A DNA stretch of 64,000 bases. Source: Pedobacter insulae. Its GTDB lineage: Bacteria > Bacteroidota > Bacteroidia > Sphingobacteriales > Sphingobacteriaceae. The notes below the pieces were generated by a model. That model searched no databases. It worked only from the letters and a program-made list of their open reading frames with translations, and was not told the DNA's origin. The stretch spans positions 1 through 64,000 of the forward strand of contig NZ_FOPP01000002.1 of assembly GCF_900113525.1 (NCBI RefSeq), written 5' to 3'. This document shows, piece after piece, positions 14,395-23,904 of this stretch (position 1 is the stretch's first letter; every line of letters begins with the position of its first letter). Made by a program: the position numbers and the translations under genes.

Positions 14395-14795
14395 TATTTT
14401 TTAGGGTCTACTGCTAAAACAAGTTTTAGCTTCAGTTTGTTCGCTACATCGTAGGCTTTCATTATATTTTCTGCAGGTACGCTTTTGGCTACATATAGAA
14501 TAATGGTTAAATCTGGTGCAATTTTCTGATAAGCTTCTACTACGGTTTGCATTTGTTCGATGCTGGTTTGTTTTTCATCAACGAAATAATTTAAATTTTC
14601 GTCTATTTTAACTGTAATAGCTTTCTTGGCAGTGCTCTGCTGTCCACTTTCCGATTTGGGAAGTAACAATTTAACAACATTTGGATTTACCACAGCAGAT
14701 GCCAATAGGAAAAACAAAAGTAAGAAGAACATAATATCGTTCAGCGCTGAAGTATGTACTTCTACCGCACCTTTTTTTCTTTTTCTTAAATTCAT
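14394..14795 (-). CDS. exbD: ExbD/TolR biopolymer transport protein
   Basis: This 133-residue inner-membrane protein has a basic N-terminus, one transmembrane helix (about 19-37) and a periplasmic domain. Asp20 at the start of the helix (SALNDIMFF) corresponds to the conserved proton-carrying Asp of ExbD/TolR. It forms the motor with the ExbB encoded just upstream; their genes overlap by one base (TAATG). ExbD and TolR cannot be told apart by sequence alone. Confidence 0.9.
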   Translation of the reverse strand: MNLRKRKKGAVEVHTSALNDIMFFLLLFFLLASAVVNPNVVKLLLPKSESGQQSTAKKAITVKIDENLNYFVDEKQTSIEQMQTVVEAYQKIAPDLTIILYVAKSVPAENIMKAYDVANKLKLKLVLAVDPKK

Positions 14796-15505
14796 TATTT
14801 ACCCGGTTCTTCTAACAAGTCAATAAATTCAATTGCATCCGTTTCCATTTTAAGGATAATTTTCTCAACCATCATGTTTAAGATATGGTATAATACATAA
14901 GCAACAATACCTATGATTAGTCCAGTTGCAGAGGTAATCATTTTGGTATATAAACCGCCGGAGATTGTTCCAATTTCGATTTCGCCTTTAATTGATACAT
15001 CATGGAAGATGGCAATTACACCAATAATGGTACCTACGAAACCAAGCATTGGGGCAATACCCGCAATGATACCTAAGATACCAATATTTTTTTCTAGTTT
15101 GGAAACTTCTAGTTTTCCAGTGTTTTCAATTGCCCCTTCAATATCTTTTATTGGTCTACCTATTCTTTTTAAACCTTTTTCAAGCATTCTGCCCAAAGGA
15201 GATTTGGTATTTTTACAAAGTGCAATTGCACTATCTAACCTACCGTCATGGATATTTTGTTTAATTTGAAACATGAGGTTTGATTCATCTTTTGATGATT
15301 TGCGGATGGTTAAATATCGTTCAACAAAAATGATCAACCCTAAAAAAGCGAGTAAGCCTAAAGGAAGCATTACCCAACCCCCTTTAAATAATAAATCAAT
15401 AAAATGTAATTCTTTTGGTGCTGCAGTTACTGGGATATTTGCTGCATTTGCGGTATCTAAAACATTATTAATAGTATCTGTAGCCTGTAATAGCAATGTA
15501 ATCAT
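14795..15505 (-). CDS. exbB: MotA/TolQ/ExbB proton channel protein
   Basis: This is a 236-residue inner-membrane motor subunit with three predicted membrane helices (about 43-63, 140-167 and 188-210). The second and third carry the family's small-residue pattern (GIIAGIAPMLGFVGTIIG and TSATGLIIGIVAYV). The cytoplasmic loop lies between helices 1 and 2. It begins one base after the SPOR gene stops and overlaps exbD by one base, so it belongs to one tightly packed operon. It could power either TonB-type transport or Tol-type envelope constriction. Confidence 0.92.
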   Translation of the reverse strand: MITLLLQATDTINNVLDTANAANIPVTAAPKELHFIDLLFKGGWVMLPLGLLAFLGLIIFVERYLTIRKSSKDESNLMFQIKQNIHDGRLDSAIALCKNTKSPLGRMLEKGLKRIGRPIKDIEGAIENTGKLEVSKLEKNIGILGIIAGIAPMLGFVGTIIGVIAIFHDVSIKGEIEIGTISGGLYTKMITSATGLIIGIVAYVLYHILNMMVEKIILKMETDAIEFIDLLEEPGK

Positions 15506-15506
15506 C

Positions 15507-16577
15507 TTAATTTTTAGGTTTTATAGTTTGTATGTAAATTTCTGGGTTTTTCAATTTTATCTTCAGGCTATCTTGAAATTTTTTAGCCAAATTATAATCA
15601 GTAAATGTTCCCAGGCTAACTTTAATTAAACGCCCCGGTAAACCATCTATTGCTTTTGCCTTTATTCCTCTTCTTGCGAAATTACCAATTACCTGTTCTA
15701 CTTTTTTTCTGCCTTTCATTGCACTACCAATTACTTCATAAGTGGTTTGTGTTGTCGTCACAGTGTCTTGAATTTCAGTAAGTTGAATAGGTTTTTTAAC
15801 TGTGTCTGCAAACGTCGAATCGACTTGTTGAGTTGAGTTTGTATCTAGGTCAATCACTGAAGCACTTTCAATTTGCTGATCTGGGTGTTTCTGCAAGAGG
15901 TTGTTCAACAGATCAGGATAAAAGAAATATACAATTGCCCCGGCAATCGCGATGACAAATAAGACGATCAAGGTTTTGAAGAAGATCCGTTTTCCACGAC
16001 CACTGGTTTCGTCTTCATCGTCATCACCTGCCTCATATTCATAGCGATCGTTAACAGTTGGCCGCCAAACTGGATCTGGTAATGGCGGGGGTGTGGTATG
16101 AGTTGCTTCCCTAGTTTCATCAGGTATTGGAATAGCTTCAGGCGTTGAGTGAAGCTTCTCAACAGGACTATCTACTGGTACAGGTATTTTTGGTAGACCA
16201 TAAAAGTCAGATCCAATTTGGAATTTCTTTGAAGATTCGAATTCGATTTGATCATTTATAACTTTAAAAACTCCTAAAGGAGATAAGTCAGCAAATTGAT
16301 GGTCAGCAAGTTGTGTCTTAATATTCGTTACAAATTCGGCTATATCATGGGCCGCAGATGCAGTTGGAACATTTCTTTTCTCACTGATAAAGTTTTTCAG
16401 CTCGTCTGCTTCTTTTATTTCGGAAGTAAAGGCAATTTCGTGTTTAGGAGGCAAAAAAGCGTGTGCATCTGCATCATACCTTCCGGGCGTTTTTTTTATA
16501 TACAGCGTGCCCAAGTCAGTTATGCCGACGATTTTCCGGGTCTCTATCAGCTCTAGAAGGTATGATATGGTATCCAT
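15507..16577 (-). CDS. HU-CCDC81 and SPOR domain membrane protein
   Basis: The 356-residue protein has two N-terminal modules resembling the HU-like CCDC81 domains of Bacteroidota (about 1-60 and 65-120). An acidic Pro-rich stretch, one membrane helix (about 199-220) and a C-terminal SPOR domain (about 279-353) follow. SPOR domains bind glycan strands lacking stem peptides, which accumulate at division septa. The N-terminal modules would be cytoplasmic and SPOR periplasmic. Its gene ends one base before exbB, so the motor and a septal peptidoglycan sensor are co-expressed. The exact role is not known; the placement suggests cell-envelope or division work. Confidence 0.85.
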   Translation of the reverse strand: MDTISYLLELIETRKIVGITDLGTLYIKKTPGRYDADAHAFLPPKHEIAFTSEIKEADELKNFISEKRNVPTASAAHDIAEFVTNIKTQLADHQFADLSPLGVFKVINDQIEFESSKKFQIGSDFYGLPKIPVPVDSPVEKLHSTPEAIPIPDETREATHTTPPPLPDPVWRPTVNDRYEYEAGDDDEDETSGRGKRIFFKTLIVLFVIAIAGAIVYFFYPDLLNNLLQKHPDQQIESASVIDLDTNSTQQVDSTFADTVKKPIQLTEIQDTVTTTQTTYEVIGSAMKGRKKVEQVIGNFARRGIKAKAIDGLPGRLIKVSLGTFTDYNLAKKFQDSLKIKLKNPEIYIQTIKPKN

Positions 16578-16633
16578 TGTTGTAAAAATAAAATTTTAAT
16601 TCGGTATGCACCAATAATAAATTTTAAACTTAT

Positions 16634-18337
16634 TTAAAAGGAGTAACTGATACCGCCAAATGCATTTAATCCGTTCACCTGATAGTAGAGATATTTGCTA
16701 TACTTAGTGCTTAATAAGTTATTGATTTTGATAAATGCTCCAAATTTTGGATTAATTTTATAATTGGCACCAACCCCTAAATCTACGAATCCTTTAATAT
16801 TTATCACTCTTTCGTTAGTGAAGTCTGGAACTGGTGGGTAGGTGGTACTGCCAGCAGTGAAAGGACTTGCTAAGAATGTTTTTGCTTTGCTATCATCTTG
16901 AATAATAACATTTGCATTAAAAGTAATTTTTTTATCAATATTATAAGTCAGATTTGAACTTACACGCAATTGAGGTTTAAAATAGCTTTCTTGTTCTGCA
17001 GCTGTTTTATAGTCTTCAATATTCAATTTGCCGGTCCATTTTAAATCATCACTTACTTGAACAGAGAGTTCTCCTTCCAAGCCAAATAATTTCATATCTC
17101 CGAAATCGTAAATCACATCAAACTTATTGAACTTATCGAAATTATTGACAAACAAGGGCATATCTGTAATGGTCTTACTATAGAATCTTGCTTTATATCC
17201 AAATCCAGGACCGCCGGTACCTTTAACTCCTCCACTGATACTCAATTTCTCTACAGTATTTTGAATATGGATATTTGAATTTAAGAAAGGATTTTCGTCT
17301 GTGAAGTTTTTCAAGCTATTTCTATTAACATCTCCCTTAACTTCTCCAAATACTTGGAGAAAATCAGGAATTAATGTAAAGTCTGCAGTAATTGCCGGGA
17401 AAATTCTAGTACTGGTAAATCCTCCGAATTCTTGTACAAAATTAATTCCCGCAACAATTTTAACTCCTTTGGCTTGCAATTTTAAATAAGGATTTAGTCT
17501 TAATAGGTTATTAGAAATTTTTGTTTCCTGATCTTTCGTATTGCCGAGTTCTGTCGATGCAGCTAAGCCCAGGTTAAAATGGGCAATTCTTTTATTTAAG
17601 TAAGTTGAAAGCGTGAAAGTTTGTTCTTTGGCGTCAAATTTATCATTGAAAAAGTAAGCATTAACTTTTGCTGCGTAGCTAAGCGCATTTTCATCATTGT
17701 TAAACTTATTGGTTACTTCACCTTCTAATTCAATAAAACTTAATGCTTGTTTTTCTGGATCAGGGTTTAAGGAAGGATTTAAGTCATCAATACCATAAAA
17801 AAACAAACCATGGCGCTCATAATTTAATCTGCCGTTTAAATTTGCTTTGTCACCTATGCTACGACCGAACACACTTAGTTGCTGGGTGTCCTCTTTCTGT
17901 TTGTTCAATTTTCCAGATTGACTAAAGTGCTTAAAAAATGCTCCTGTTTGTAGCGCTTCATCTTTACCAATCCCAACATATCCTTCGGCTAAGAAAGTAC
18001 CCAAATTGCCCAATCCACCTTTCACATAGTTGTTGATTAATTCAACGGCACGCTCATCCGCTAACTGTTGCGCCTGCAATTTCTGTATATCGGTATTAAG
18101 TTCTAATTTTCGTTCTGTTAGCGAGTAGCTAAATTTTGCCTTGTATGTTTTAAGGTTGTCTAAATCCGGGCTACGTCTAAGTTTTACTGCTTCCGCTAAA
18201 ATTGGCTTATAAGGTCTTATCACTTCGATTTCCGAACTTATGGTCTTCTCTGGCGGGGTAACTTCTTGGGCTTTTAGGGTAGAAACACCTGCTGAAATAA
18301 CCAATGAAGTAAGGTATACGGTTTTATATAGTTTCAT
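16634..18337 (-). CDS. outer-membrane beta-barrel protein (TonB-receptor-like)
   Basis: This 567-residue secreted protein has a signal peptide (1-23). It has a short periplasmic N-terminal segment (EISSEIEVIRPYKPILAEA), many alternating amphipathic strands rich in Asn, Asp, Tyr and Phe, and a C-terminal Phe typical of outer-membrane barrels. It resembles the barrel part of TonB-dependent receptors but is shorter and shows no clear plug domain. It sits 9 bp after the TPR gene and upstream of SPOR-exbB-exbD-tonB. I infer that it is the dedicated outer-membrane partner of this motor. Substrate unknown. Confidence 0.7.
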   Translation of the reverse strand: MKLYKTVYLTSLVISAGVSTLKAQEVTPPEKTISSEIEVIRPYKPILAEAVKLRRSPDLDNLKTYKAKFSYSLTERKLELNTDIQKLQAQQLADERAVELINNYVKGGLGNLGTFLAEGYVGIGKDEALQTGAFFKHFSQSGKLNKQKEDTQQLSVFGRSIGDKANLNGRLNYERHGLFFYGIDDLNPSLNPDPEKQALSFIELEGEVTNKFNNDENALSYAAKVNAYFFNDKFDAKEQTFTLSTYLNKRIAHFNLGLAASTELGNTKDQETKISNNLLRLNPYLKLQAKGVKIVAGINFVQEFGGFTSTRIFPAITADFTLIPDFLQVFGEVKGDVNRNSLKNFTDENPFLNSNIHIQNTVEKLSISGGVKGTGGPGFGYKARFYSKTITDMPLFVNNFDKFNKFDVIYDFGDMKLFGLEGELSVQVSDDLKWTGKLNIEDYKTAAEQESYFKPQLRVSSNLTYNIDKKITFNANVIIQDDSKAKTFLASPFTAGSTTYPPVPDFTNERVINIKGFVDLGVGANYKINPKFGAFIKINNLLSTKYSKYLYYQVNGLNAFGGISYSF

Positions 18338-18346
18338 CTTCTTTGT

Positions 18347-21300
18347 CTAATTTATTTTGGCTAACTTTTCTTTAGCAGTTGCTACAATTTCATCTTTGCC
18401 TTCGTAATTATCTATTATACTAAGTAATGTGCTTCTGGCTTGTAATTTATCCTTTAATGCTACGTAATTATCTGCTAATAAAATGAAAGATTTAGCCACC
18501 CAATAATCATAATTAGGCATGTTATTACTTAATTCGAAACAGGTCTTTAGAGAGGCCTTATAGTCGCCTTTTGCGTATTGAATCGCTGCTAAATTATATT
18601 TAGCTTCGGCAGCTGCTACTGTTTTAGTTTTAGCTATTACATTGTTGAATGATTTAATCGCTTGAGCCGTATCTGCCTTAATTAAATAGGCTTTTCCAGT
18701 GTAGAGATCCGAGCTGTTTTTATCTTCTTCAGATGCTTTGTCGGAGGTTCTTATTAAATCAGCATATTTGATCATATCGTCTGCCATATGTAAGGCATCA
18801 TAGGCTTTGATTAAATTTTTAATTGCATAACTATAATTTGCTTTATAATCTGCAGTTGTTTCTAATCTTTTTAAATAAACGATAGCTTCATTATATTTTT
18901 TCTCTTGCATTAATACAGTTGAGACACTGATTAATGATCGTTCGGTGTAATCACTTGTCCAATCGTTTAAAATATAATCGTAATCTGCAATAGCTTCAGT
19001 AGATCTACCCAATTTTACTAAAGATTCGGCTCTTATAAATTTAGCTTGCTTATCGTGAATCGCTTTCGGGAACTTATCGAAGTACGCATTGATCGCTTCA
19101 TAGGCCCCTTTTGCATCACCTTTTATATAGATATTATTAGCAGCCTGAAAGACTATATTATCCTGCTCACTTAGTGAGTAATTTCCGAGAGGGGTAGTGG
19201 CAGCATAACTGATAAAGCCATTAGCGTCACCTCTATCAATATAAATATTTTTAATTGCCTCAAGAGCCTCTTTGGCTTCCGGTAGACTTGCATACTCCGT
19301 AATTACTTTTTTAAACGATATAAGTGCCTCATCATTTTGATCCTGATTAGAATGCACCAATCCTATTGTAACAAGGGCTCTGGGCACATAACTACTGCGT
19401 GGATACTTGGCTACTAAAGCGACTAAATCGGATTTTGATTTATCGAAATTACCTTTATTGAAATAAGTATAAGCCATTTCAAAACCTGCATCATCTGCAT
19501 AGTTTGAACGTGGAAATTCATCCAAAAGGCTCTGCATCGTGGCAATTTTAGCATCATCCTGTCTTTCCAAACCCTGGATCATTCCCCGTTGAAATAAGGC
19601 GTAATCTTCCCCTGTTAAGCTGCCATTAATAATTTTATTGTAGTAACCCATAGCGTTGCTATAATTCTTGTTTACAAAATAAGAATCTGCTAAGCGCATG
19701 GTTGCGTCATTGATAGTTTTAGTGTCTTTATCATTTCCTCTCAGAAATCGCTCGAAATAATTCGCCGCCTTGGCATACTTTTCATCCTCGAAGGCAGCAT
19801 AACCTAATCCATAATTAGCAAAGTTGTAAACTTCTGTTTTATCTGCACCCGGCATAGTTAAGAATTTTTCAAAAGTCTTAACGGCCTCGCCGAATTTGCG
19901 AAGTTCATACATTGCTTCAGCCATCCAATAAACACTTAATGCATGAATTTCTTTATCCTCAACAAAATTTCCAGAGCGTAAGAACATCGATAGTGCATTC
20001 GGAAAAGCTCTTTCATTGTAGAATTGCAATCCTCTAAAATAAGTTGCTTTTTGATAAGCCTCTCTAGCTGCTTCATTTTTATTCTGGATAGGTTCTAGGA
20101 TATCAATGGCAGTTTGGTAATCTTTACTAGTTAATAAAATTTCACCTAATAAGGTTTTAACTTCATTAATTTTCTTAGAATTTGGGAATTGTTTTAAAAA
20201 ATTTTGGGTCGATTCTAAGGCTTGTTTATTAAACGATAACTCATAACTCAATTTTGCATAATTTAACCATGCGTCTTCCTGGATGATTTTATCAAGGTCT
20301 AAACGGGAGGCTCTAAAAAATGCACTTCTTGCTTTTTCTTTGTTATTTAATTTTAATAAGGCCTTTCCGAGTGTGTACATCCCATTCTGTAAATAAACAT
20401 CATCAGCACCCAATTTTTCTAAGTGGGTAACCGCCTCCTTGTATTTTTCATTTTGAAAAAGTGAATAGCCATATTGATAAATAAAGAGATTGTTCTTGGT
20501 CGAGTTCTTGTCTTTAGCATAAAACTCAGCAAAATATTTCTCAGCGTTTTTAAAATCAGATTTTGCAAAATAAGAAGCGGCAATTAAGCTTAACATTTCA
20601 GGCTCAAATTGTTGTTTAGTTTTTGCGATTGCTGCCATTGCATAGCTAATCACATCATCATAACGTTCGTCCAAGTAATACATGGAAGTGATATAATAAG
20701 GATAACTAGCTTCATAAGTAGGAGAGCCCTTCAGTTTTTCAAAGTTGCTTAAAGCAGTTCTGTATTCTTTATTAAGATAGTTGATGTACGCAAAATAATA
20801 AGTCGCACTTTCTTGGAAAGGAGATTCTTCTTTTTTAACCGCTTCAAACAATGGCTCCGCTTTTTCTATATCTTTTCGCTCGAAATATGCATAACCTTGT
20901 TTAAACTGATATTCTAGGCGCTGTTTTTGAGAAAGCGAACTTGGGTCAGTTTTTTCAAACCACTCTAGTGCCTTCGCATAGTTTTTTTGGCCAAAGTAAG
21001 ATTTTCCAACATGAAAATAGGCCAGGATTGTATTTGAGTTTAATGGGTATTCACGGATAAACTCGCTAAATAATGCTTCAGCATCATCATTTCCCAGCTC
21101 TAAAGCGCAAACTGCGATATAAAATTTAGCATTTTCTTTGAGGATGCTCAACTCCGCATTGCTTTCTGGCTGTGTGCTATTTTTAGTTCGAGCTTGCTCT
21201 ACTAGTTTAAATTGTTGTGCGGCCGTGGCATATTTCTCATTGTGAAGTAGCTCTAAACCAGTTTGGTAATTTTGATTTAGCTTTATCAATGGACTTATTT

Positions 21301-21364
21301 GTGCAAATCCAGCACTGATACCGCTTATTAAAAATAGAGGAATAAAAAGGTATTTTTTATGCAT
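18347..21364 (-). CDS. large TPR-repeat periplasmic protein
   Basis: After a signal peptide (about 1-21), the 1,005 residues are almost entirely tetratricopeptide-like helix pairs. Recurrent A-x-x-Y-F/Y-x-x-A and YF(E/A)KA patterns run from about residue 25 to the end. The repeats resemble the YbgF/CpoB and outer-membrane-assembly lipoprotein type. There is no lipobox, so it is likely soluble in the periplasm. It is the first gene of the run through folC and probably scaffolds the barrel, SPOR and motor proteins encoded behind it. No enzymatic motif is visible. Confidence 0.85.
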   Translation of the reverse strand: MHKKYLFIPLFLISGISAGFAQISPLIKLNQNYQTGLELLHNEKYATAAQQFKLVEQARTKNSTQPESNAELSILKENAKFYIAVCALELGNDDAEALFSEFIREYPLNSNTILAYFHVGKSYFGQKNYAKALEWFEKTDPSSLSQKQRLEYQFKQGYAYFERKDIEKAEPLFEAVKKEESPFQESATYYFAYINYLNKEYRTALSNFEKLKGSPTYEASYPYYITSMYYLDERYDDVISYAMAAIAKTKQQFEPEMLSLIAASYFAKSDFKNAEKYFAEFYAKDKNSTKNNLFIYQYGYSLFQNEKYKEAVTHLEKLGADDVYLQNGMYTLGKALLKLNNKEKARSAFFRASRLDLDKIIQEDAWLNYAKLSYELSFNKQALESTQNFLKQFPNSKKINEVKTLLGEILLTSKDYQTAIDILEPIQNKNEAAREAYQKATYFRGLQFYNERAFPNALSMFLRSGNFVEDKEIHALSVYWMAEAMYELRKFGEAVKTFEKFLTMPGADKTEVYNFANYGLGYAAFEDEKYAKAANYFERFLRGNDKDTKTINDATMRLADSYFVNKNYSNAMGYYNKIINGSLTGEDYALFQRGMIQGLERQDDAKIATMQSLLDEFPRSNYADDAGFEMAYTYFNKGNFDKSKSDLVALVAKYPRSSYVPRALVTIGLVHSNQDQNDEALISFKKVITEYASLPEAKEALEAIKNIYIDRGDANGFISYAATTPLGNYSLSEQDNIVFQAANNIYIKGDAKGAYEAINAYFDKFPKAIHDKQAKFIRAESLVKLGRSTEAIADYDYILNDWTSDYTERSLISVSTVLMQEKKYNEAIVYLKRLETTADYKANYSYAIKNLIKAYDALHMADDMIKYADLIRTSDKASEEDKNSSDLYTGKAYLIKADTAQAIKSFNNVIAKTKTVAAAEAKYNLAAIQYAKGDYKASLKTCFELSNNMPNYDYWVAKSFILLADNYVALKDKLQARSTLLSIIDNYEGKDEIVATAKEKLAKIN

Positions 21365-21531
21365 TTGGTTTCAAATATGGTTGGTACTAAAGTAAGGCAT
21401 CATTTTGTAGATATCAACATAAGAAATTAACATCTGTTAATAACACACGTTTAACGGTTAGATTTAAAAATTGTTATATGAAAAATTCTAAGGGTCTTTA
21501 GCCGGCAAGTTCGGTAGTGCTGAGGGAAATA

Positions 21532-22464
21532 CTAATCATTCTGGCTTGCAAGAAGATAGAGTACAGCCATTCTGATAGCAACTCCGTTTTCAACTTGTTC
21601 CAAAATAATCGATTGTTTGCTATCAGCTACATCACTGGTAATTTCAACTCCCCTGTTAATGGGCCCCGGGTGCATTACCAAAATTTCCTTGTCCAAATTA
21701 TCAAGTATTTGCTTGTTAAGGCCATACATCAAGGCGTATTCACGCAATGACGGGAAGTATTTGATGTCTTGTCGCTCGAGCTGAATGCGGAGCATATTAG
21801 CCACATCACACCAATTTAACGCCTTAATTAAATTATGCTCTACCTTTACCCCAAGCGATCCAATATGCTTAGGAATTAAAGTTGTAGGGCCACAAACCAT
21901 TACTTCTGCACCCAGTTTTTGGAGACATAGGATATTGGATACGGCTACTCTCGAATGAAGGATGTCTCCTACGATAACGACTTTTTTGCCCGCGATGCTC
22001 CCAAGCTTTTGCTGAATTGAGAAGGCATCCAATAAGGCCTGCGTAGGGTGTTCATGTGCTCCATCTCCAGCATTAACTATCTGTGCTTTAATATGTTTGC
22101 TTAGGAAAACTCCAGCTCCGGCATTAGGATGGCGCATAACGACCATATCTACCTTCATGGCGAGGATATTGTTAACCGTATCAATTAACGTTTCACCTTT
22201 ACTTACCGACGATGAAGAGGCAGCGAAATTTACAACGTCCGCCGAAAGCCTTTTTTCTGCAAGCTCAAAGGAAAGTTTGGTTCTGGTAGAGTTTTCGAAA
22301 AATATATTAGCGATGGTAATGTCTCTTAAGGAGGGTACCCTTTTGATGGGTCTGTTAATTACATCTTTAAAATTAGTAGCAGTTTCGAAAATCAATTCAA
22401 TATCATTCAGGTTAATGTCTTTAATTCCTAAGAGATGCCTAGTTGAAAGTTTTTCTGCTGCCAT
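21532..22464 (-). CDS. pyrB: aspartate carbamoyltransferase catalytic chain
   Basis: PyrB condenses carbamoyl phosphate and aspartate in de novo pyrimidine synthesis. The carbamoyl-phosphate loop STRTK is at 59-63, the SKGET loop with Lys89 follows, and HPTQ is at 139-142. The 310-residue length is normal for a catalytic chain. Its ATG comes 3 bp after the pyrR stop, so the two form an operon. No pyrI regulatory gene is present in the window, so the enzyme may lack a regulatory subunit. Confidence 0.96.
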   Translation of the reverse strand: MAAEKLSTRHLLGIKDINLNDIELIFETATNFKDVINRPIKRVPSLRDITIANIFFENSTRTKLSFELAEKRLSADVVNFAASSSSVSKGETLIDTVNNILAMKVDMVVMRHPNAGAGVFLSKHIKAQIVNAGDGAHEHPTQALLDAFSIQQKLGSIAGKKVVIVGDILHSRVAVSNILCLQKLGAEVMVCGPTTLIPKHIGSLGVKVEHNLIKALNWCDVANMLRIQLERQDIKYFPSLREYALMYGLNKQILDNLDKEILVMHPGPINRGVEITSDVADSKQSIILEQVENGVAIRMAVLYLLASQND

Positions 22465-22467
22465 TTT

Positions 22468-23016
22468 TTACGATTGCTTTTCTGATAATAAGATAACCTT
22501 GTCTTCCCCTTCGTTTTCCTTCCAGCTAACCTTCACTTTTTGCGAATCCACACAGTCTACCTGCTGCCCGATGTAGTTTGGTTCGATGGGTAAATGTCTT
22601 GAGAAACGCCTATCGATCAAGACCATCAACTCCACTTTTTCTGGTCGTCCAAATGCCAACAAAGCATCCATAGCAGCTCGTATTGTGCGGCCTGTCCATA
22701 AAACATCATCAATTAAGATAACCTGTTTGCCCTCAATTATAAAATCGACCGTATTGCTGCTTGCAGTCACTAAGCCATCTTTTCTTCGAAAATCATCTCG
22801 AAAGAAAGTAATATCTAGATTTCCTTTTTTGATTGATGAGGAAGATAAGATATTTGAAAGCTCTCGATGAACGCGGTCGGCGAAGAATGTTCCTCGGGGT
22901 TGAATTCCTATCAATACGGTATTAGAAAAATCGGTATGATTTTCAATTAATTGCTGACAAAGTCTTTTAATTGTGATCTCGAATTTTTGACCGTTTAGGA
23001 GTGTTCTCTTTTGCAT
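22468..23016 (-). CDS. pyrR: PyrR uracil phosphoribosyltransferase / pyr regulator
   Basis: PyrR senses UMP/UTP and in many bacteria binds pyr mRNA leaders; it also has uracil phosphoribosyltransferase activity. The PRPP-binding motif VILIDDVLWTGRT lies at about 99-111. I place the start at the ATG at 23016 (MQKRTLL, 182 residues). An in-frame TTG at 23034 would add six residues but lies inside the -7 element TATATTTG, so it cannot be translated from that promoter. It precedes pyrB by 3 bp. The short leader leaves no room for a classical PyrR attenuator. Confidence 0.93.
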   Translation of the reverse strand: MQKRTLLNGQKFEITIKRLCQQLIENHTDFSNTVLIGIQPRGTFFADRVHRELSNILSSSSIKKGNLDITFFRDDFRRKDGLVTASSNTVDFIIEGKQVILIDDVLWTGRTIRAAMDALLAFGRPEKVELMVLIDRRFSRHLPIEPNYIGQQVDCVDSQKVKVSWKENEGEDKVILLSEKQS

Positions 23017-23031
23017 GAAACAAGGATTAGG

Positions 23032-23039
23032 CAAATATA
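23032..23039 (-). promoter_or_regulatory. -7 element of pyrRB
   Basis: Read on the minus strand this is TATATTTG, ending 15 bases before the pyrR ATG. The predicted mRNA leader is therefore only about ten bases. Confidence 0.7.
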
Positions 23040-23079
23040 GCCGAAAATGTTGAAAGTTGAAAGATGAATTTGAAAAGTC

Positions 23080-23904
23080 CTATTGCAGGCCAATCAACCG
23101 ATAGAGCTCATTGTTTATTTTTCGAGTGATTGGCCCAGGTCTTCCATCACCAATAGTTTTACCGTCCACTGCTAATACGGGTAGTGCATTTTTTGTAGAA
23201 CTGCTGATAAATGCTTCATCGGCAGTTGCAATATCGTTAAGCGTAAAATCTTCTTCTGAAATAGTATAGTTATTTATTTCCAACGATAAAATCTTACTTC
23301 TGGTAATTCCTTTTAAAATATCAGTTTTGGGTGTGATTACCTTATTGTCTTTAACAATAAAAAAGTTAGCTCTAGGACATTCCCTGATCGACCCTTGCTG
23401 ATGGTACAAAACATCGTCGGAAAGATTTTCTTTAATATATCCTTGTAAACGAATAGCTTGTAAATAATCTATTGTTTTGATAGTAGGCAGTTGTCTTTGA
23501 TGCTGATAGGTTACTAATTTCATTCCTTTATCGAAAGCTGCAAGGTCGATTTCGAAAGGTACTTGCGTCAAAATCAAATTCGGTTTAGTCATGGTATATC
23601 CATCTTCAGAAAAACCTCCTGTTAAAATGAATTTTAAACCGGAGTTTGGCATTTTGTTCTTTTCCATTAACTGATCGATGGAAGCTTTAAGTCCTTCACG
23701 ATCAACCCCAATTGTTAAATTCATCTCTTTCGCCGAATTATAAAATCTATTGAAATGATCTTCTAAAAAGATTGCTTTATTATCTACAGTTTTTAAAAAA
23801 TCGAAAATGCCGAAGCCCCTTTGTATGGAAAGATCCGAAACAGAAATTTTGGCATTTTCTTCGGTATATAGCTGGTGATTGATGGAGATATATCTATTGC
23901 TCAT
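23080..23904 (-). CDS. class IV PLP aminotransferase / lyase
   Basis: This 274-residue fold-type IV PLP enzyme belongs to the group that includes branched-chain aminotransferase, D-amino acid aminotransferase and aminodeoxychorismate lyase. The N-terminal SIQRGFGIFDFLKT segment, a probable PLP Lys in TIKTIDYLQAI and the EAFISSSTKNALPV segment are family features. Its start overlaps the end of the upstream peptidase gene by 11 bases, so they are co-translated. One of the two class IV proteins in the window (the other at 58493) is probably PabC. This one lacks the GDGxFE pattern and is the less likely candidate. Confidence 0.8.
   Translation of the reverse strand: MSNRYISINHQLYTEENAKISVSDLSIQRGFGIFDFLKTVDNKAIFLEDHFNRFYNSAKEMNLTIGVDREGLKASIDQLMEKNKMPNSGLKFILTGGFSEDGYTMTKPNLILTQVPFEIDLAAFDKGMKLVTYQHQRQLPTIKTIDYLQAIRLQGYIKENLSDDVLYHQQGSIRECPRANFFIVKDNKVITPKTDILKGITRSKILSLEINNYTISEEDFTLNDIATADEAFISSSTKNALPVLAVDGKTIGDGRPGPITRKINNELYRLIGLQ

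Noticed and set aside
15273..15629. 118-residue plus-strand frame across exbB and the SPOR gene
   Set aside because: It is antisense to two well-supported genes and has no family features.
22097..22576. 159-residue frame antisense to pyrB/pyrR
   Set aside because: It is a shadow of two conserved enzyme genes.
23017..23034. Six-residue N-terminal extension of PyrR from a TTG
   Set aside because: The TTG falls inside the -7 promoter element, so it would not be in the mRNA.
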